A DNA stretch of 64,000 nt from Brevibacillus choshinensis (GCF_016811915.1 NZ_CP069127.1:960001-1024000); one strand, 5' to 3'; positions 10,200 to 19,050 are shown, counted from the stretch's first letter. Notes: generated by a model not told the origin, from the sequence alone. Made by a program: numbers and translations.

Positions 10200-10925
10200 A
10201 TGACCGTAAGTACCATCTTGTTTGACCTCGACGGCACGCTTCTGGAAATGAAGACAGATCCTTTTGTCAAAGATTATTTGAAGGAAGTGGGCCGTCACGT
10301 CGGCGATCAGTTCGATACACAAAAGATGCTTACGATGATCTGGGAAGCGACAAAAGCCATGATCGTCAATCAGGAGCCAGAGAAAACGAACGAGCAGGTT
10401 TTCATTGAATACTTCACCACGCACAGCGGATGGAAGCGTGAAGAGGTCTGGCCGCTGTTTGATTCCTTTTACCGTGACGTGTTTCCTACGTTGTCCCATT
10501 TGACCTATCCATCTCCATGGGCAAAAAAAATCGTGGAGGCGGCGAAACAGCAAGGATTCCGGATCGCGGTAGCGACAAACCCTGTCTTCCCGCGAGATGC
10601 CATTTACCACCGTCTCGCCTGGATCGGGATGACCGCCGATGAGTTTGAACTGGTTACCGTTTACGAGGATATGCACTCCACCAAGCCAAATCCGAGCTAT
10701 TTTGCGGAAATCTGTGAAAAACTCGGGGTGGAGCCAACCGAATGCGCCATGGTCGGCAATCATATGCAAGAGGATATGGTCGCATCCAAGCTGGGAATGA
10801 AGACGTTCCTCGTCACCAACTGGCTGGAGGATCGGGGAGAGCCCCAATATCCGGTGGATCAGCGGGGATCTCTGGAGGAATTGCATCAGGCGATCTCAGC
10901 AGGCACTGGCGTGTTTGCGCGCTAA
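10200..10925 (+). CDS. HAD-superfamily hydrolase
   Basis: Predicted phosphatase of 241 residues with the HAD motifs: motif I FDLDGTLLE near the N-terminus, motif II VATNP in the middle, motif III Lys in STKPNPSYF, and motif IV AMVGNHMQEDM. A helical cap lies between motifs I and II. The ATG at 10200 has AGGGAGAG 7-8 bases upstream; an earlier in-frame ATG at 10179 lacks one. The substrate is unknown. Probably the second gene of the trmL operon, closed by a terminator. Confidence 0.85.
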   Translation: MTVSTILFDLDGTLLEMKTDPFVKDYLKEVGRHVGDQFDTQKMLTMIWEATKAMIVNQEPEKTNEQVFIEYFTTHSGWKREEVWPLFDSFYRDVFPTLSHLTYPSPWAKKIVEAAKQQGFRIAVATNPVFPRDAIYHRLAWIGMTADEFELVTVYEDMHSTKPNPSYFAEICEKLGVEPTECAMVGNHMQEDMVASKLGMKTFLVTNWLEDRGEPQYPVDQRGSLEELHQAISAGTGVFAR

Positions 10926-10932
10926 GATGGAA

Positions 10933-10966
10933 GGCAGGCAAGTCTTTTTGGACGAGCCTGCTTTTT
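10933..10966 (+). terminator. Terminator after the HAD gene
   Basis: GCAGGC (10934-10939) pairs with GCCTGC (10956-10961), followed by TTTTT. Confidence 0.8.
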
Positions 10967-11060
10967 AATAGGTGACGCACATTCCCACACTTTTCCCAAA
11001 ATCATGCGGTAGGCTAGTCTTGAGCCAATCAGATTGGCATTGTGGAAAGGGGAACGGAGC

Positions 11061-11555
11061 ATGAAAAAAGTAGTTTCTTCCTTATTAATGGCAAGTTTAT
11101 TGTTTGGTGGAATATCAGTCGTCAGTGCGGAAGGCGAGACGAGCCACGCAACCAAGGTGAATAAAGTAGAAAAGGCTCAGCAGCGCCTGGAAAACCAACA
11201 AGCAAAGGCTGAAAAGCTGGGCATCGATGTGACGGGCAAAACGGCGGAGCAGATCAAAGAAGAAATCTCGGCGAAGCATGCGGAAATGAAAGCGCAAAAG
11301 GCAGCAAAGCGCAGTGAAAAGGCTGTCAAATGGGGAGTAGATCTGGCTGGCAAAACCAATCAGGAAGGAAAGGCAGCCATCCAAGCGGCAAAGGCTGAAA
11401 AAAAAGAAGAAAAACTGGCGAAATGGACGCAGAAGGCAGCCAAGTACCAAATGGACACCGTTGGAAAAACAGCCAAGCAGCTGAAGGAAGAAATCAAGGC
11501 GAGCAAAGCGGAGAAGAAAGCGGATAAAAAAGCCGCGAAAAAGAATAACGAATAA
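11061..11555 (+). CDS. Secreted Lys/Ala-rich repeat protein
   Basis: A 164-residue protein with a clear signal peptide (MKKVVSSLLMASLLFGGISV, cleavage near VSA). The mature part is highly basic and helical. It contains three related units of about 40-50 residues, built around LGIDVTGKTAEQIKEEI, WGVDLAGKTNQEGKAAI and YQMDTVGKTAKQLKEEI, joined by Lys/Ala-rich coils. No enzymatic motif is visible; a cell-wall or secreted structural role is a guess. GGGGAACGGAG precedes the ATG. Monocistronic with its own terminator. Confidence 0.8.
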   Translation: MKKVVSSLLMASLLFGGISVVSAEGETSHATKVNKVEKAQQRLENQQAKAEKLGIDVTGKTAEQIKEEISAKHAEMKAQKAAKRSEKAVKWGVDLAGKTNQEGKAAIQAAKAEKKEEKLAKWTQKAAKYQMDTVGKTAKQLKEEIKASKAEKKADKKAAKKNNE

Positions 11556-11563
11556 ACAATCGC

Positions 11564-11602
11564 AAAAAAGCAGGTTGCCCGATCAAGGCAGCCTGCTTTT
11601 TT
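11564..11602 (+). terminator. Terminator after the repeat protein
   Basis: AAAAAAGCAGG with inner GCC pairs with GGC and CCTGCTTTTTT; a strong, T-tailed hairpin. Confidence 0.9.
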
Positions 11603-11649
11603 CCTGGAAGCGCTAAGCAGGCATGCTCGCAAATCGCTTCTGTAAGCAC

Positions 11650-11742
11650 TTACAGATTCCAAGTTTTGTCTTCATTGTATCCAGCGGTAAGAATGAAGAA
11701 CAGAAAAGCGGCAAAGACCACAGCTACGATAACCGCACCCAT
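11650..11742 (-). CDS. Tiny single-span membrane peptide (30 aa)
   Basis: A 30-residue peptide starting MGAVIVAVVFAAFLFFILTA and ending NEDKTWNL: one membrane segment and a short polar tail. AAAGGAG stands 8 bases before the ATG, which is good evidence that it is translated; longer in-frame extensions have no ribosome site. Similar tiny proteins are common in sporulating bacilli, but I do not recognise the family. Confidence 0.6.
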   Translation of the reverse strand: MGAVIVAVVFAAFLFFILTAGYNEDKTWNL

Positions 11743-12045
11743 GTTGAATTGCTCCTTTCGTAAACAAACTACTCTCATTATAGCGTAGCCTGCCCACTTT
11801 GCAAACGAATTAACGGCCACTGCCAATGAATTTGACAACTTTCACCAGTCCTCCATAATTTTTTGTGGCAAGATTGCTGAAACTTGTGCAGACGTCTCGC
11901 ATACACATATGTAAAGGCTTTACGAGCCTGCTCAGTACCGAAGAAAACGGGTTCCACGCGAATGCGTGACCGCAGGCAGACATATACATGAGAGTACATT
12001 GTCGTTGGGGAAGAGAGAGGGGCTTATGAGGGAGGAGTGTCGAGC
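11743..12045. other. Intergenic region before prkA
   Basis: About 300 bases without a gene. It holds a palindrome GTAAAG-G-CTTTAC near 11911-11923 and two stretches resembling the CATAyACAt -10 of sporulation sigma factors (near 11900 and 11981). prkA is sporulation-controlled in Bacillus subtilis, so a SigE-type promoter here is plausible, but no convincing -35 could be assigned. Confidence 0.35.
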
Positions 12046-13944
12046 ATGGACATTTTAAAACGTATATCCGAGCACCGGGCCCGAGAAGAGAACCTGATGT
12101 GGAGAGGCACGTTCGCTGAATATTTGGAACTGGTTCGCAAAAATCCGCAAATCGCCCAAACGGCTCATTCACGGGTCTATAACATGATCAAGAGTGCTGG
12201 TGTGGAAGAGAATGAGGATGGTACTCGCTCTTATCAATTTTTCAGCCGTGAAATTTTTGGCTTGGACCGTTCTGTCGAGCGATTGGTAGAAGAATATTTC
12301 CACTCTGCTGCCCGCCGTCTGGATGTTCGCAAACGGATTCTGCTGCTGATGGGCCCAGTCAGCGGCGGTAAATCGACGTTGGTGACCATGCTGAAGCGGG
12401 GATTGGAGGAATATTCTCGTACCGAAGCGGGAGCCATCTACGCGTTGGAAGGCTGCCCGATGCAAGAAGAGCCGCTGCATCTCATCCCGCATGAATTGCG
12501 GCCTGAGGTGGAGGAAGAGCTCGGAATCAAGATCGAAGGCGAACTGACGCCGTATAACCGGATGAGGCTGGAAAATGAGTACGGAGGCTGCATCGAGGAT
12601 TTCCCTGTATGCCGGATACTGTTCTCTGAAGCCAACCGCGTAGGGATCGGTACATTCAGCCCCTCTGACCCGAAATCACAGGATATCGCCGATTTGACAG
12701 GAAGCATCGACTTCTCGACGATCACCAAATACGGATCTGAGTCTGACCCGCGCGCCTATCGCTTCGATGGGGAACTCAACAAGGCCAACCGTGGTCTGAT
12801 GGAGTTCCAGGAAATGCTGAAATGCGATGAAAAATTCCTCTGGCATCTGCTGTCACTCACGCAGGAAGGAAACTTCAAGGCAGGACGATTTGCGCTCATT
12901 TCTGCCGATGAGCTGATTGTCGCCCATACGAATGAATCGGAGTACAAGGCGTTTATCGCCAATAAGAAAAACGAAGCCTTGCAATCCCGGATCATCGTCA
13001 TGCCGATGCCGTACAACCTGCGAGTAAGCGACGAGGAAAAAATCTACTCCAAGCTGATCAAGCAATCCGATCTGGGCCATGTGCACATTGCGCCGCATGC
13101 GCTGCGGTCGGCGGCCATTTTCTCCATCCTCACCCGCTTGAAGGAATCCAAGAAGCAAGGCGCCGATCTGCTGAAGAAAATGCGTCTCTACGATGGAGAA
13201 TCTGTCGAGGGCTTCAAGGGTGCCGATCTGGAGGAGCTGCGAAACGAGCATGCGGATGAAGGCATGGCGGGAATCGACCCTCGGTACGTCATCAACCGCA
13301 TTTCCAGTGCATTGATACGCCGCGACACGGAGTGCATCAATGCCTTGGATATTCTGCGCGCCCTTAAGGAAGGCTTCGACCAGCATCCTTCCATCACCAA
13401 AGAACAGCGTGAGCGGTATATGAACTTCATTTCCAGCGCACGCAAGGAATACGACGAGCTCGCGAAAAAAGAAGTGCAAAAAGCGTTTGTCTACAGCTAC
13501 GAGGAGTCGGCGAAGACACTCATGGACAATTACCTGGATAACGTCGAAGCGTATTGCAACATGAACAAAATACGTGACCCCGTTACCGGTGAGGAAATGG
13601 ATCCAGATGAGCGCCTGATGCGTTCCATTGAGGAGCAGATCGGAATTTCGGAAAATGCCAAGCGAGCATTCCGGGAAGAGATCCTCATCCGCATCTCGGC
13701 ATATGCGCGCAAAGGCAAGCGTTTTGACTACAGCACGCACGACCGTCTGCGGGAAGCGATCGAGAAAAAGCTGTTCGCAGATCTCAAAGACGTCGTGAAA
13801 ATCACCACCTCCAACAAGACTCCGGATGAGCATCAGCTGAAAAAGATCAATGAAGTGACGAAGCGTCTCATCGAAGAGCATCACTACTGCCCAGTGTGCG
13901 CCAACGAGCTTTTGCGCTATGTCGGCAGCCTGTTGAACCGTTAA
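12046..13944 (+). CDS. prkA: PrkA family protein kinase/AAA protein
   Basis: A 632-residue protein beginning MDILKRISEHRAREENLMWR, with the PrkA AAA domain first (Walker A GPVSGGKST at 103-111) and the PrkA C-terminal domain last, ending in a CPVCANELL motif. In Bacillus it is a sporulation-expressed protein, described as a serine kinase and more recently as an ATP-dependent protease. The ATG at 12046 is chosen because GGAGGAG (12031-12037) lies 8 bases upstream. The full family length is present. It is followed by yhbH, its usual partner (both belong to the prkA-yeaH/yhbH-spoVR group). Confidence 0.93.
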   Translation: MDILKRISEHRAREENLMWRGTFAEYLELVRKNPQIAQTAHSRVYNMIKSAGVEENEDGTRSYQFFSREIFGLDRSVERLVEEYFHSAARRLDVRKRILLLMGPVSGGKSTLVTMLKRGLEEYSRTEAGAIYALEGCPMQEEPLHLIPHELRPEVEEELGIKIEGELTPYNRMRLENEYGGCIEDFPVCRILFSEANRVGIGTFSPSDPKSQDIADLTGSIDFSTITKYGSESDPRAYRFDGELNKANRGLMEFQEMLKCDEKFLWHLLSLTQEGNFKAGRFALISADELIVAHTNESEYKAFIANKKNEALQSRIIVMPMPYNLRVSDEEKIYSKLIKQSDLGHVHIAPHALRSAAIFSILTRLKESKKQGADLLKKMRLYDGESVEGFKGADLEELRNEHADEGMAGIDPRYVINRISSALIRRDTECINALDILRALKEGFDQHPSITKEQRERYMNFISSARKEYDELAKKEVQKAFVYSYEESAKTLMDNYLDNVEAYCNMNKIRDPVTGEEMDPDERLMRSIEEQIGISENAKRAFREEILIRISAYARKGKRFDYSTHDRLREAIEKKLFADLKDVVKITTSNKTPDEHQLKKINEVTKRLIEEHHYCPVCANELLRYVGSLLNR

Positions 13945-14025
13945 CGAAGAGCGATAGGCAAGCCACGACATGATCTTGCACGTCATATTCGGCGCAGAGT
14001 GCGCCAGTTGCTAGGAGGAGACGGC

Positions 14026-15060
14026 ATGGAAGATGCACCATCGTTCATTGTCTCCCGGGAAGACTGGTCGCTGCACCGCAAAGGGTACCAGGACCAAAAT
14101 CGACACCAGGAAAAAGTGAAAGAAGCGATCAAAAAGAACCTGCCCGATCTCGTCAGCGAAGAAAACATCATCATGTCGAACGGTCGGGAAGTTATCAAGA
14201 TCCCTATTCGCTCCCTGGATGAGTATCGGTTGCGTTTCAACTTCCAAAAAGGGAAGCATGGCGGTCAAGGGAAAGGCAACAGCAAGGTAGGCGATGTCGT
14301 CGCCAAGGACGGAGATCCGGCGCAGGGGCCAGGAAAAGGTCAAGGCGCCGGGGATCAGCCCGGCGTGGACTATTACGAGGCGGAGATCAGCGTGGAAGAG
14401 CTGCAGGAGATGCTGTTCGCAGAGCTGGAGCTGCCCAACTTGCAACGAAAAGAGGAAGACCAGATCGTGATCGAAGAAACGCGTTTCAACGATGTCCGCA
14501 AAAAAGGGTTGATGGGCAACATCGACAAGAAACGGACGCTGATTGCCGCCATCCGCCGCAACGGGCTGGCAGGCTACAGCGATCTGGAGCTGGGCATCAC
14601 CGATGAAGATCTGCGGTTCAAAACGTGGGAGGAAATCATCAAGCCCCACTCGAACGCTGTCATCATCGCCATGATGGACACCTCGGGATCGATGGGAGTG
14701 TTTGAAAAGTACATTGCCCGCAGCTTTTTCTTCTGGATGGTCCGCTTCCTGCGCACGAAGTATGAGAAGGTCGAGATTGTTTTTATCGCCCACCATACCG
14801 ATGCCAAGGAAGTGACGGAGGATACCTTTTTCTCCAAAGGGGAGAGCGGGGGAACCATATGTTCCTCCGCCTACAAAAAGGCGCTGGAGATCATCGACAG
14901 CCGCTACCCGACGTCGCAGTACAACATTTATCCGTTCCACTTTTCCGACGGCGACAACCTCACCTCAGACAACGAGCGCTGCGTCAAGCTGGTGAAGGAG
15001 CTCATGGATCGCTGCAACATGTTTGGCTACGGGGAAGTCAATCAGTATACATCTTTATGA
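14026..15060 (+). pseudogene. yhbH: YhbH (DUF444) gene interrupted by the prophage
   Basis: Stress/sporulation-associated protein with a von Willebrand A-like MIDAS (MDTSGSMG, D218-x-S220-x-S222). The ATG at 14026 has AGGAGGAG upstream. The frame follows the family up to FGYGEVNQY (codon ending 15048). It then reads only three more codons (T-S-L) before TGA, whereas the family continues for roughly 40 further conserved residues. The missing 3' end should lie at the other prophage end, outside this window. If the prophage excises, an intact gene would be restored. Called a pseudogene only in the integrated state. Confidence 0.85.
15046..15060. other. Left prophage attachment junction (attL)
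   Basis: Host coding homology ends at the TAT codon 15046-15048 and the sequence turns AT-rich at once. The exact crossover core of the serine integrase cannot be fixed without attR. Confidence 0.65.
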
Positions 15061-15069
15061 TACATACAA

Positions 15070-15096
15070 ACAGTTCCTTTAAGGAGCTGTTTTTGT
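15070..15096 (+). terminator. Terminator at the left phage end
   Basis: ACAGTTCC (15070-15077) pairs with GGAGCTGT (15083-15090) with one G-U pair, then TTTTGTTTC. It would stop prkA-yhbH transcription just inside the prophage and insulate the next module. Confidence 0.75.
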
Positions 15097-15216
15097 TTCT
15101 CTATAGAAATCTCTGGGAACCAATTCCGAGTCATACAGGGAAAAGGCAATAATGATTAAAAATCAATCGTTTTTTAGAAATTGTAATATATTCCTATGAT
15201 TTACCGTAAGAACTGA

Positions 15217-15227
15217 TATAATATAAT
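15217..15227 (+). promoter_or_regulatory. -10 region for the TIR-like module
   Basis: Two overlapping TATAAT hexamers (15217-15222 and 15222-15227) stand 34-44 bases before the first ATG. The -35 is weak (TTTACC at 15200, spacing 16 to the second). Confidence 0.4.
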
Positions 15228-15260
15228 TTTGAATATATCCAAAAAAGGAAGAAGTTAGAT

Positions 15261-15686
15261 ATGGGAGATATTATTACATCATGCTTGGTAGTTGTTTTAG
15301 CATTCATATTAAAGTTAGTTATTGATAGGACTTCTGACCATGAAAATGTAGGAATTGCACTATTGGAGTTTCCAGTTGATTTGTTGTTTGCTAATTTTGC
15401 ATTTTTGAGTACTTATATAGCACTTGCTAACAAAGCTTCCTTAGCAAAGCTTTCCAGTGGTGAGATTAAGGAACTTCCCTTTTTGGCAACAATGCAGGGC
15501 GGCGTCGCCTTATTAGTTGTTTACATTATTCTGATCGTTATTGTAATAATTTGTTGGAGGCGTTCTGAGAGATTGTTATTGCAAAAAAAAATAGTCCGAA
15601 GCTTTTTATTAACATTGTTTAGCTATTTTTTAACTATTACAGGAGTTGTCAAACTCATTCAGATGATAAGTGAGGTTAATAATTAA
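15261..15686 (+). CDS. Four-span membrane protein, partner of TIR-like gene
   Basis: Membrane protein of 141 residues with hydrophobic segments near 4-20, 38-55, 78-97 and 113-133, and no recognised domain. Its stop codon is directly followed by the ATG of the next gene, so the two are translationally coupled and likely form one system. GGAAGAAG precedes the ATG. The module is markedly AT-rich compared with the host genes on its left, a sign of separate transfer. A role as sensor, anchor or regulator of the TIR-like protein is inference. Confidence 0.7.
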   Translation: MGDIITSCLVVVLAFILKLVIDRTSDHENVGIALLEFPVDLLFANFAFLSTYIALANKASLAKLSSGEIKELPFLATMQGGVALLVVYIILIVIVIICWRRSERLLLQKKIVRSFLLTLFSYFLTITGVVKLIQMISEVNN

Positions 15687-16409
15687 ATGAGTGATACGTA
15701 CCAATTAATAATTAGTGTTGCAATATTGTTGGCTACATTCTCAGCAGTATTCTATGTTTATATTAATATGATTAGGTTAAAAAATACTTATAATGAAGAA
15801 CGAAAAATGATTGAAATAAATTCTCTAAGAGAACATCTTGAAGCAAAAATCTCAAAATTAAACAACAGAATGACAACTGACGTTGATGGATTTAAGGATA
15901 TGAATCATTTAGTGATTGCCCCGGAAAATAATAATGTGGATTATACGAAAAGGCAGAAGAAAGCAGAACTGAGCAATTTTTTAAGGAGTTTCGGAATTAA
16001 TGAAGATGACATGGTAATAAATCCTAATAGCGTCTTTGTTTTAACCCCATTTCATAAAGATATGAGAGCAACATACGATATAATTAAAGGTGTTTGTTAT
16101 GCTTCAAATCTTACTTGCAGCAGGGGAGACGAAGAATTAGTATCAGGTGAGATTTTACCGCATATTGTAAAGAAGATAGTTAATTCTCGTATTATTATAG
16201 CTAATATTAGCGGACGAAATCCAAATGTCTTTTATGAATTAGGGATAGCACATGCATTAGATAAACCAACAATTCTTATCTCTAAATCTCTTTCAGAAGT
16301 TCCTTTTGATCTCCAATCAAAATCTATTATTTTATACGACAACGAAGCAGAATTAACGAATATGCTTCAATCAGCGCTTATTAAGGTAATAGTTAATTCC
16401 CAAGAGTGA
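15687..16409 (+). CDS. Membrane-anchored TIR/deoxyribosyltransferase-like protein
   Basis: Protein of 240 residues: one membrane segment (about 7-27), a coiled linker to about residue 95, then a C-terminal Rossmann-like domain. The domain has the series SVFVLTPFHKDM (115-126), GDEELVSGEILPHIVKKI, SRIIIANISGRNPNVFYELG and KPTILISK. The NPNVFYELG motif places a likely catalytic Glu at 184, as in nucleoside 2-deoxyribosyltransferase and bacterial TIR-like NAD-cleaving effectors. It could be a nucleotide- or NAD-cleaving defence effector held at the membrane, but no activity is shown. The upstream membrane protein abuts it with no gap. AT-rich. Confidence 0.7.
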   Translation: MSDTYQLIISVAILLATFSAVFYVYINMIRLKNTYNEERKMIEINSLREHLEAKISKLNNRMTTDVDGFKDMNHLVIAPENNNVDYTKRQKKAELSNFLRSFGINEDDMVINPNSVFVLTPFHKDMRATYDIIKGVCYASNLTCSRGDEELVSGEILPHIVKKIVNSRIIIANISGRNPNVFYELGIAHALDKPTILISKSLSEVPFDLQSKSIILYDNEAELTNMLQSALIKVIVNSQE

Positions 16410-16445
16410 TCTAGGGGCAGGTGTTTGAAAAAATGAGGCTCCCGC

Positions 16446-18008
16446 CTAAATCGGGAACCTCGGGATGACCTCAATTTCAAACTGATCTTTTTTCGTCCAT
16501 TCTTTCTTTCGGATGAACATCACCTTCTCAATAATCGACTTGAGAAGGTGATTTTTTTGTTCCAAATCATCCATATTATAATAGTTCTCCAAAACAGCAC
16601 GGACTTTTGGAACGATCGTTTGTTGGTGCTTTCTTCTGTGCAGCTCTTCGTCGATCTCTTTTTGAAGACGAGAGGTGGAGGCTTCAGCTTCCTTGATCTT
16701 ATCCGAGATACTTTTATGTCGCTGGAGAAACACTTCCTCACTGTATACCTTTTTCTCCAGCATCTCGAATGCTGTTTCCCTCATAGAATTCAGCTCGGAA
16801 AGCTCTTTGTTGAGATGAGCAATCTGTTTCTGCCTGATGACGACTATATCTTCTTGCTCAGATGTCAACGACGCGGCTACCTCTTGTTCAGACAGGGGAG
16901 ATTTCCAAGCAAGTATCTCGAGGGCCTGTAGAATACGATGTTCTACTAGGGGCAATAATACACCTTTCTGAACTCCTTGGCACCTGGGATTAATGCAACG
17001 CAGCTGGGGGTTGGGTCTATCTGCACTCCGGGTCATATATAAGGCCCTCTCACATACTCCACACTTGATGATACCTGCTAAGGGGTTGCTCAAACCCACT
17101 CCTTCTTTGGTGGGGGCTCTCCATCTGTCACGAAGAGCTGTGTTGGCTTCATCAAATTGTTCTTGGGTAATTAGAGCTTCATGAGCATCTTCATGTCTGA
17201 TCCACAACTCAGGAGGAACCTTTTTCTTTACCCGTTTACCATTCCGTTTCATGTGTTTCTCTTTGCCCCAAATGATATGGCCTAAATAAACCTCGTTTTT
17301 GATAATGTGCGATATGGTAGATTGCTCCCACAAGTCGCCCTCTGGTGGTTTTATGCCTAGGGAGTCCAAGTGTTTTACAACAGCTTGGCGTCCATGACCA
17401 CCTGCAATCATTTCAAATATCTTTTGAATAATAGGGGCTTCATCCGGATGCAGAATTAGCTTGAGGTTTTCATCGCGGGAATACCCATAGGGAGGCTTTC
17501 GAGTAATGGATTTCCCATCCTTGGCAGAACGTCTTCTCCCACCCTGTAGGCGTTTATTGATCTGTTTCAATTCTTCACGAGCGATGATTGATTTGACCCC
17601 AAAGAGCAGTTCGGCTCCTTCTGCGTTACAGTCGATAACTTCTGATGGTGTAATAATCAGAGTTTCGGAGAACTTGAATGCTCTGAAAATAGTCCCAGCA
17701 TCGATCATATCTCCACGACCTAGTCGATCCAGGTCCATTACTACGACGCCTTCGACCATTCCTTCTTCAATCTGCCGTAGCATCTCCTGGGCTTCTGGGC
17801 GCTCCGAGAGGTACTCTCCAGATACGACTTCCTCAAAGATACCAATGACATTATGTCCCTCACGTCGGATCAGCTCCAGCAGCTCGCGACGATGCTTCGC
17901 TAATGTATCAAATGGAGAGCTGCTCTCCAGTGCTTTGCGTTCCTCTTCAACGTCTTTCCTACTCTTACGTAAGTATATGAATACGTCCAAGTGCGTAGGG
18001 CGGCTCAT
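16446..18008 (-). CDS. int: Large serine recombinase (prophage integrase)
   Basis: Site-specific recombinase of 520 residues. The catalytic domain starts IYLRKSRKD with nucleophile Ser16, followed by GVVVMDLDRLGRGDM. A recombinase domain with PPYGYSRD comes next, then a zinc ribbon (CGVCERALY, later CINPRCQG), then a long coiled coil near residues 380-460. This is the large serine recombinase layout used by phages that insert into genes. AGGTGATTCC precedes the ATG. Its 3' end faces attL, with the TIR-like module between. Excision would need a directionality factor, not identified here. Confidence 0.95.
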   Translation of the reverse strand: MSRPTHLDVFIYLRKSRKDVEEERKALESSSPFDTLAKHRRELLELIRREGHNVIGIFEEVVSGEYLSERPEAQEMLRQIEEGMVEGVVVMDLDRLGRGDMIDAGTIFRAFKFSETLIITPSEVIDCNAEGAELLFGVKSIIAREELKQINKRLQGGRRRSAKDGKSITRKPPYGYSRDENLKLILHPDEAPIIQKIFEMIAGGHGRQAVVKHLDSLGIKPPEGDLWEQSTISHIIKNEVYLGHIIWGKEKHMKRNGKRVKKKVPPELWIRHEDAHEALITQEQFDEANTALRDRWRAPTKEGVGLSNPLAGIIKCGVCERALYMTRSADRPNPQLRCINPRCQGVQKGVLLPLVEHRILQALEILAWKSPLSEQEVAASLTSEQEDIVVIRQKQIAHLNKELSELNSMRETAFEMLEKKVYSEEVFLQRHKSISDKIKEAEASTSRLQKEIDEELHRRKHQQTIVPKVRAVLENYYNMDDLEQKNHLLKSIIEKVMFIRKKEWTKKDQFEIEVIPRFPI

Positions 18009-18066
18009 GGAATCACCTCCCCACGATTATATCAATCTGCAAAGACGAAGGGTGTTGGAATTTGGC

Positions 18067-18504
18067 TTATACATATTCTTCCTCAAAATCGTAACGGCGG
18101 ATCAGCTTCACATCTTCTGTCGCTTTTATGAAACCAGATACTACCCCAATGATTCGGATGTTCTCTGATGGCAAAGTGATCGGAGGATATACATCATCAC
18201 ATGTTGTGAATGTTGACTCAACAGGATTAACGTCTGCTGCGATGCGAATTAAGAACTGCCCATCTCGACGTACCATTACCGGCTTTCCGAATATTGGTTC
18301 TGCTGAAAAATCAGATATCAGGAGATAATCACCTTTCTCGATTCCCCAACCAGCAAGACCATCGTCGTCTATTTGAAGCCCAAAGCGAGCTTGATGATAT
18401 GGCGCTACTTCGATGTACGGCTTAAGGGAAATTTCTTCGTCCTCCAAAGGGAGATCAAAAAAGAATTCAGTGTAAGCTTCTCCAATGATGTGAACCTGTT
18501 TCAT
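18067..18504 (-). CDS. S24/LexA-like fold protein lacking catalytic residues
   Basis: A 145-residue protein whose middle resembles the C-terminal S24 peptidase domain of LexA/CI: GLQIDDDGLAGWGIEKGDYL aligns to the GDSMxPxIxxGD block, and GKPVMVRRDGQFLIRIA to the Lys block. The nucleophilic Ser position is occupied by acidic residues (about D48) and the Lys position by Arg87, so self-cleavage is unlikely. AGGAGGAAACAAT precedes the ATG. It is the third gene of the leftward lysogeny operon. A sensing or protein-binding role is inferred; the family call is moderate. Confidence 0.55.
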   Translation of the reverse strand: MKQVHIIGEAYTEFFFDLPLEDEEISLKPYIEVAPYHQARFGLQIDDDGLAGWGIEKGDYLLISDFSAEPIFGKPVMVRRDGQFLIRIAADVNPVESTFTTCDDVYPPITLPSENIRIIGVVSGFIKATEDVKLIRRYDFEEEYV

Positions 18505-18515
18505 ATTGTTTCCTC

Positions 18516-19028
18516 CTAGATGTAATGTGAATATCCTTTTGCATACATTCTGCTGACAAATCGATCGAAGCGTTTTTTTGCAACATTTTCTGGAACCATA
18601 AACACTTGGGAGATGTACTTAGGCGCTTCGTAGAAACTCACTTTGTACGCTAAGCGCTCAAACATATAAAAGGGCATTAAAAGATGTTCAACAAAATGGT
18701 TTATTTGTGACTCTTGCCATTCAATCATCAATTCACAGGAGTTCGGCTGTACCCCTACATGAAGCACCAGATGACCAAATTCATGAGCAATTCGTAAGCG
18801 TCTTGAAACTGGGTCTAAGCTGCTATCGATACAGATTAAATACCAACCCTGCTTGAAAGGATGTGTATGAGTACGACTGCGTCCGACGATCAGTTGTACC
18901 TCAATTCGATAAGACTTGCAGAGATTGAGTAAATCTATTTCTTCCGGGTTTTCGATCCCGTGATATCTCAGCAGCATATAAACCTGTTCCTCTAACCATG
19001 TTTGTGGTTTCCAAAGCTCTTTTAACAT
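18516..19028 (-). CDS. immA: ImmA/IrrE-type metallopeptidase
   Basis: Zinc peptidase of 170 residues with the active-site motif RIAHEFGHLVLH (HExxH) near residues 88-99. ImmA proteins cleave phage or ICE repressors after DNA damage. GGGAGG lies 6 bases before the ATG at 19028; the ATG at 19034 would touch the ribosome site and is rejected. It lies downstream of the repressor, as in the ICEBs1 immR-immA pair, so its likely substrate is that repressor. A candidate LexA box precedes it. Confidence 0.88.
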   Translation of the reverse strand: MLKELWKPQTWLEEQVYMLLRYHGIENPEEIDLLNLCKSYRIEVQLIVGRSRTHTHPFKQGWYLICIDSSLDPVSRRLRIAHEFGHLVLHVGVQPNSCELMIEWQESQINHFVEHLLMPFYMFERLAYKVSFYEAPKYISQVFMVPENVAKKRFDRFVSRMYAKGYSHYI

Positions 19029-19050
19029 GTGCATCCTCCCAACGAAAACG

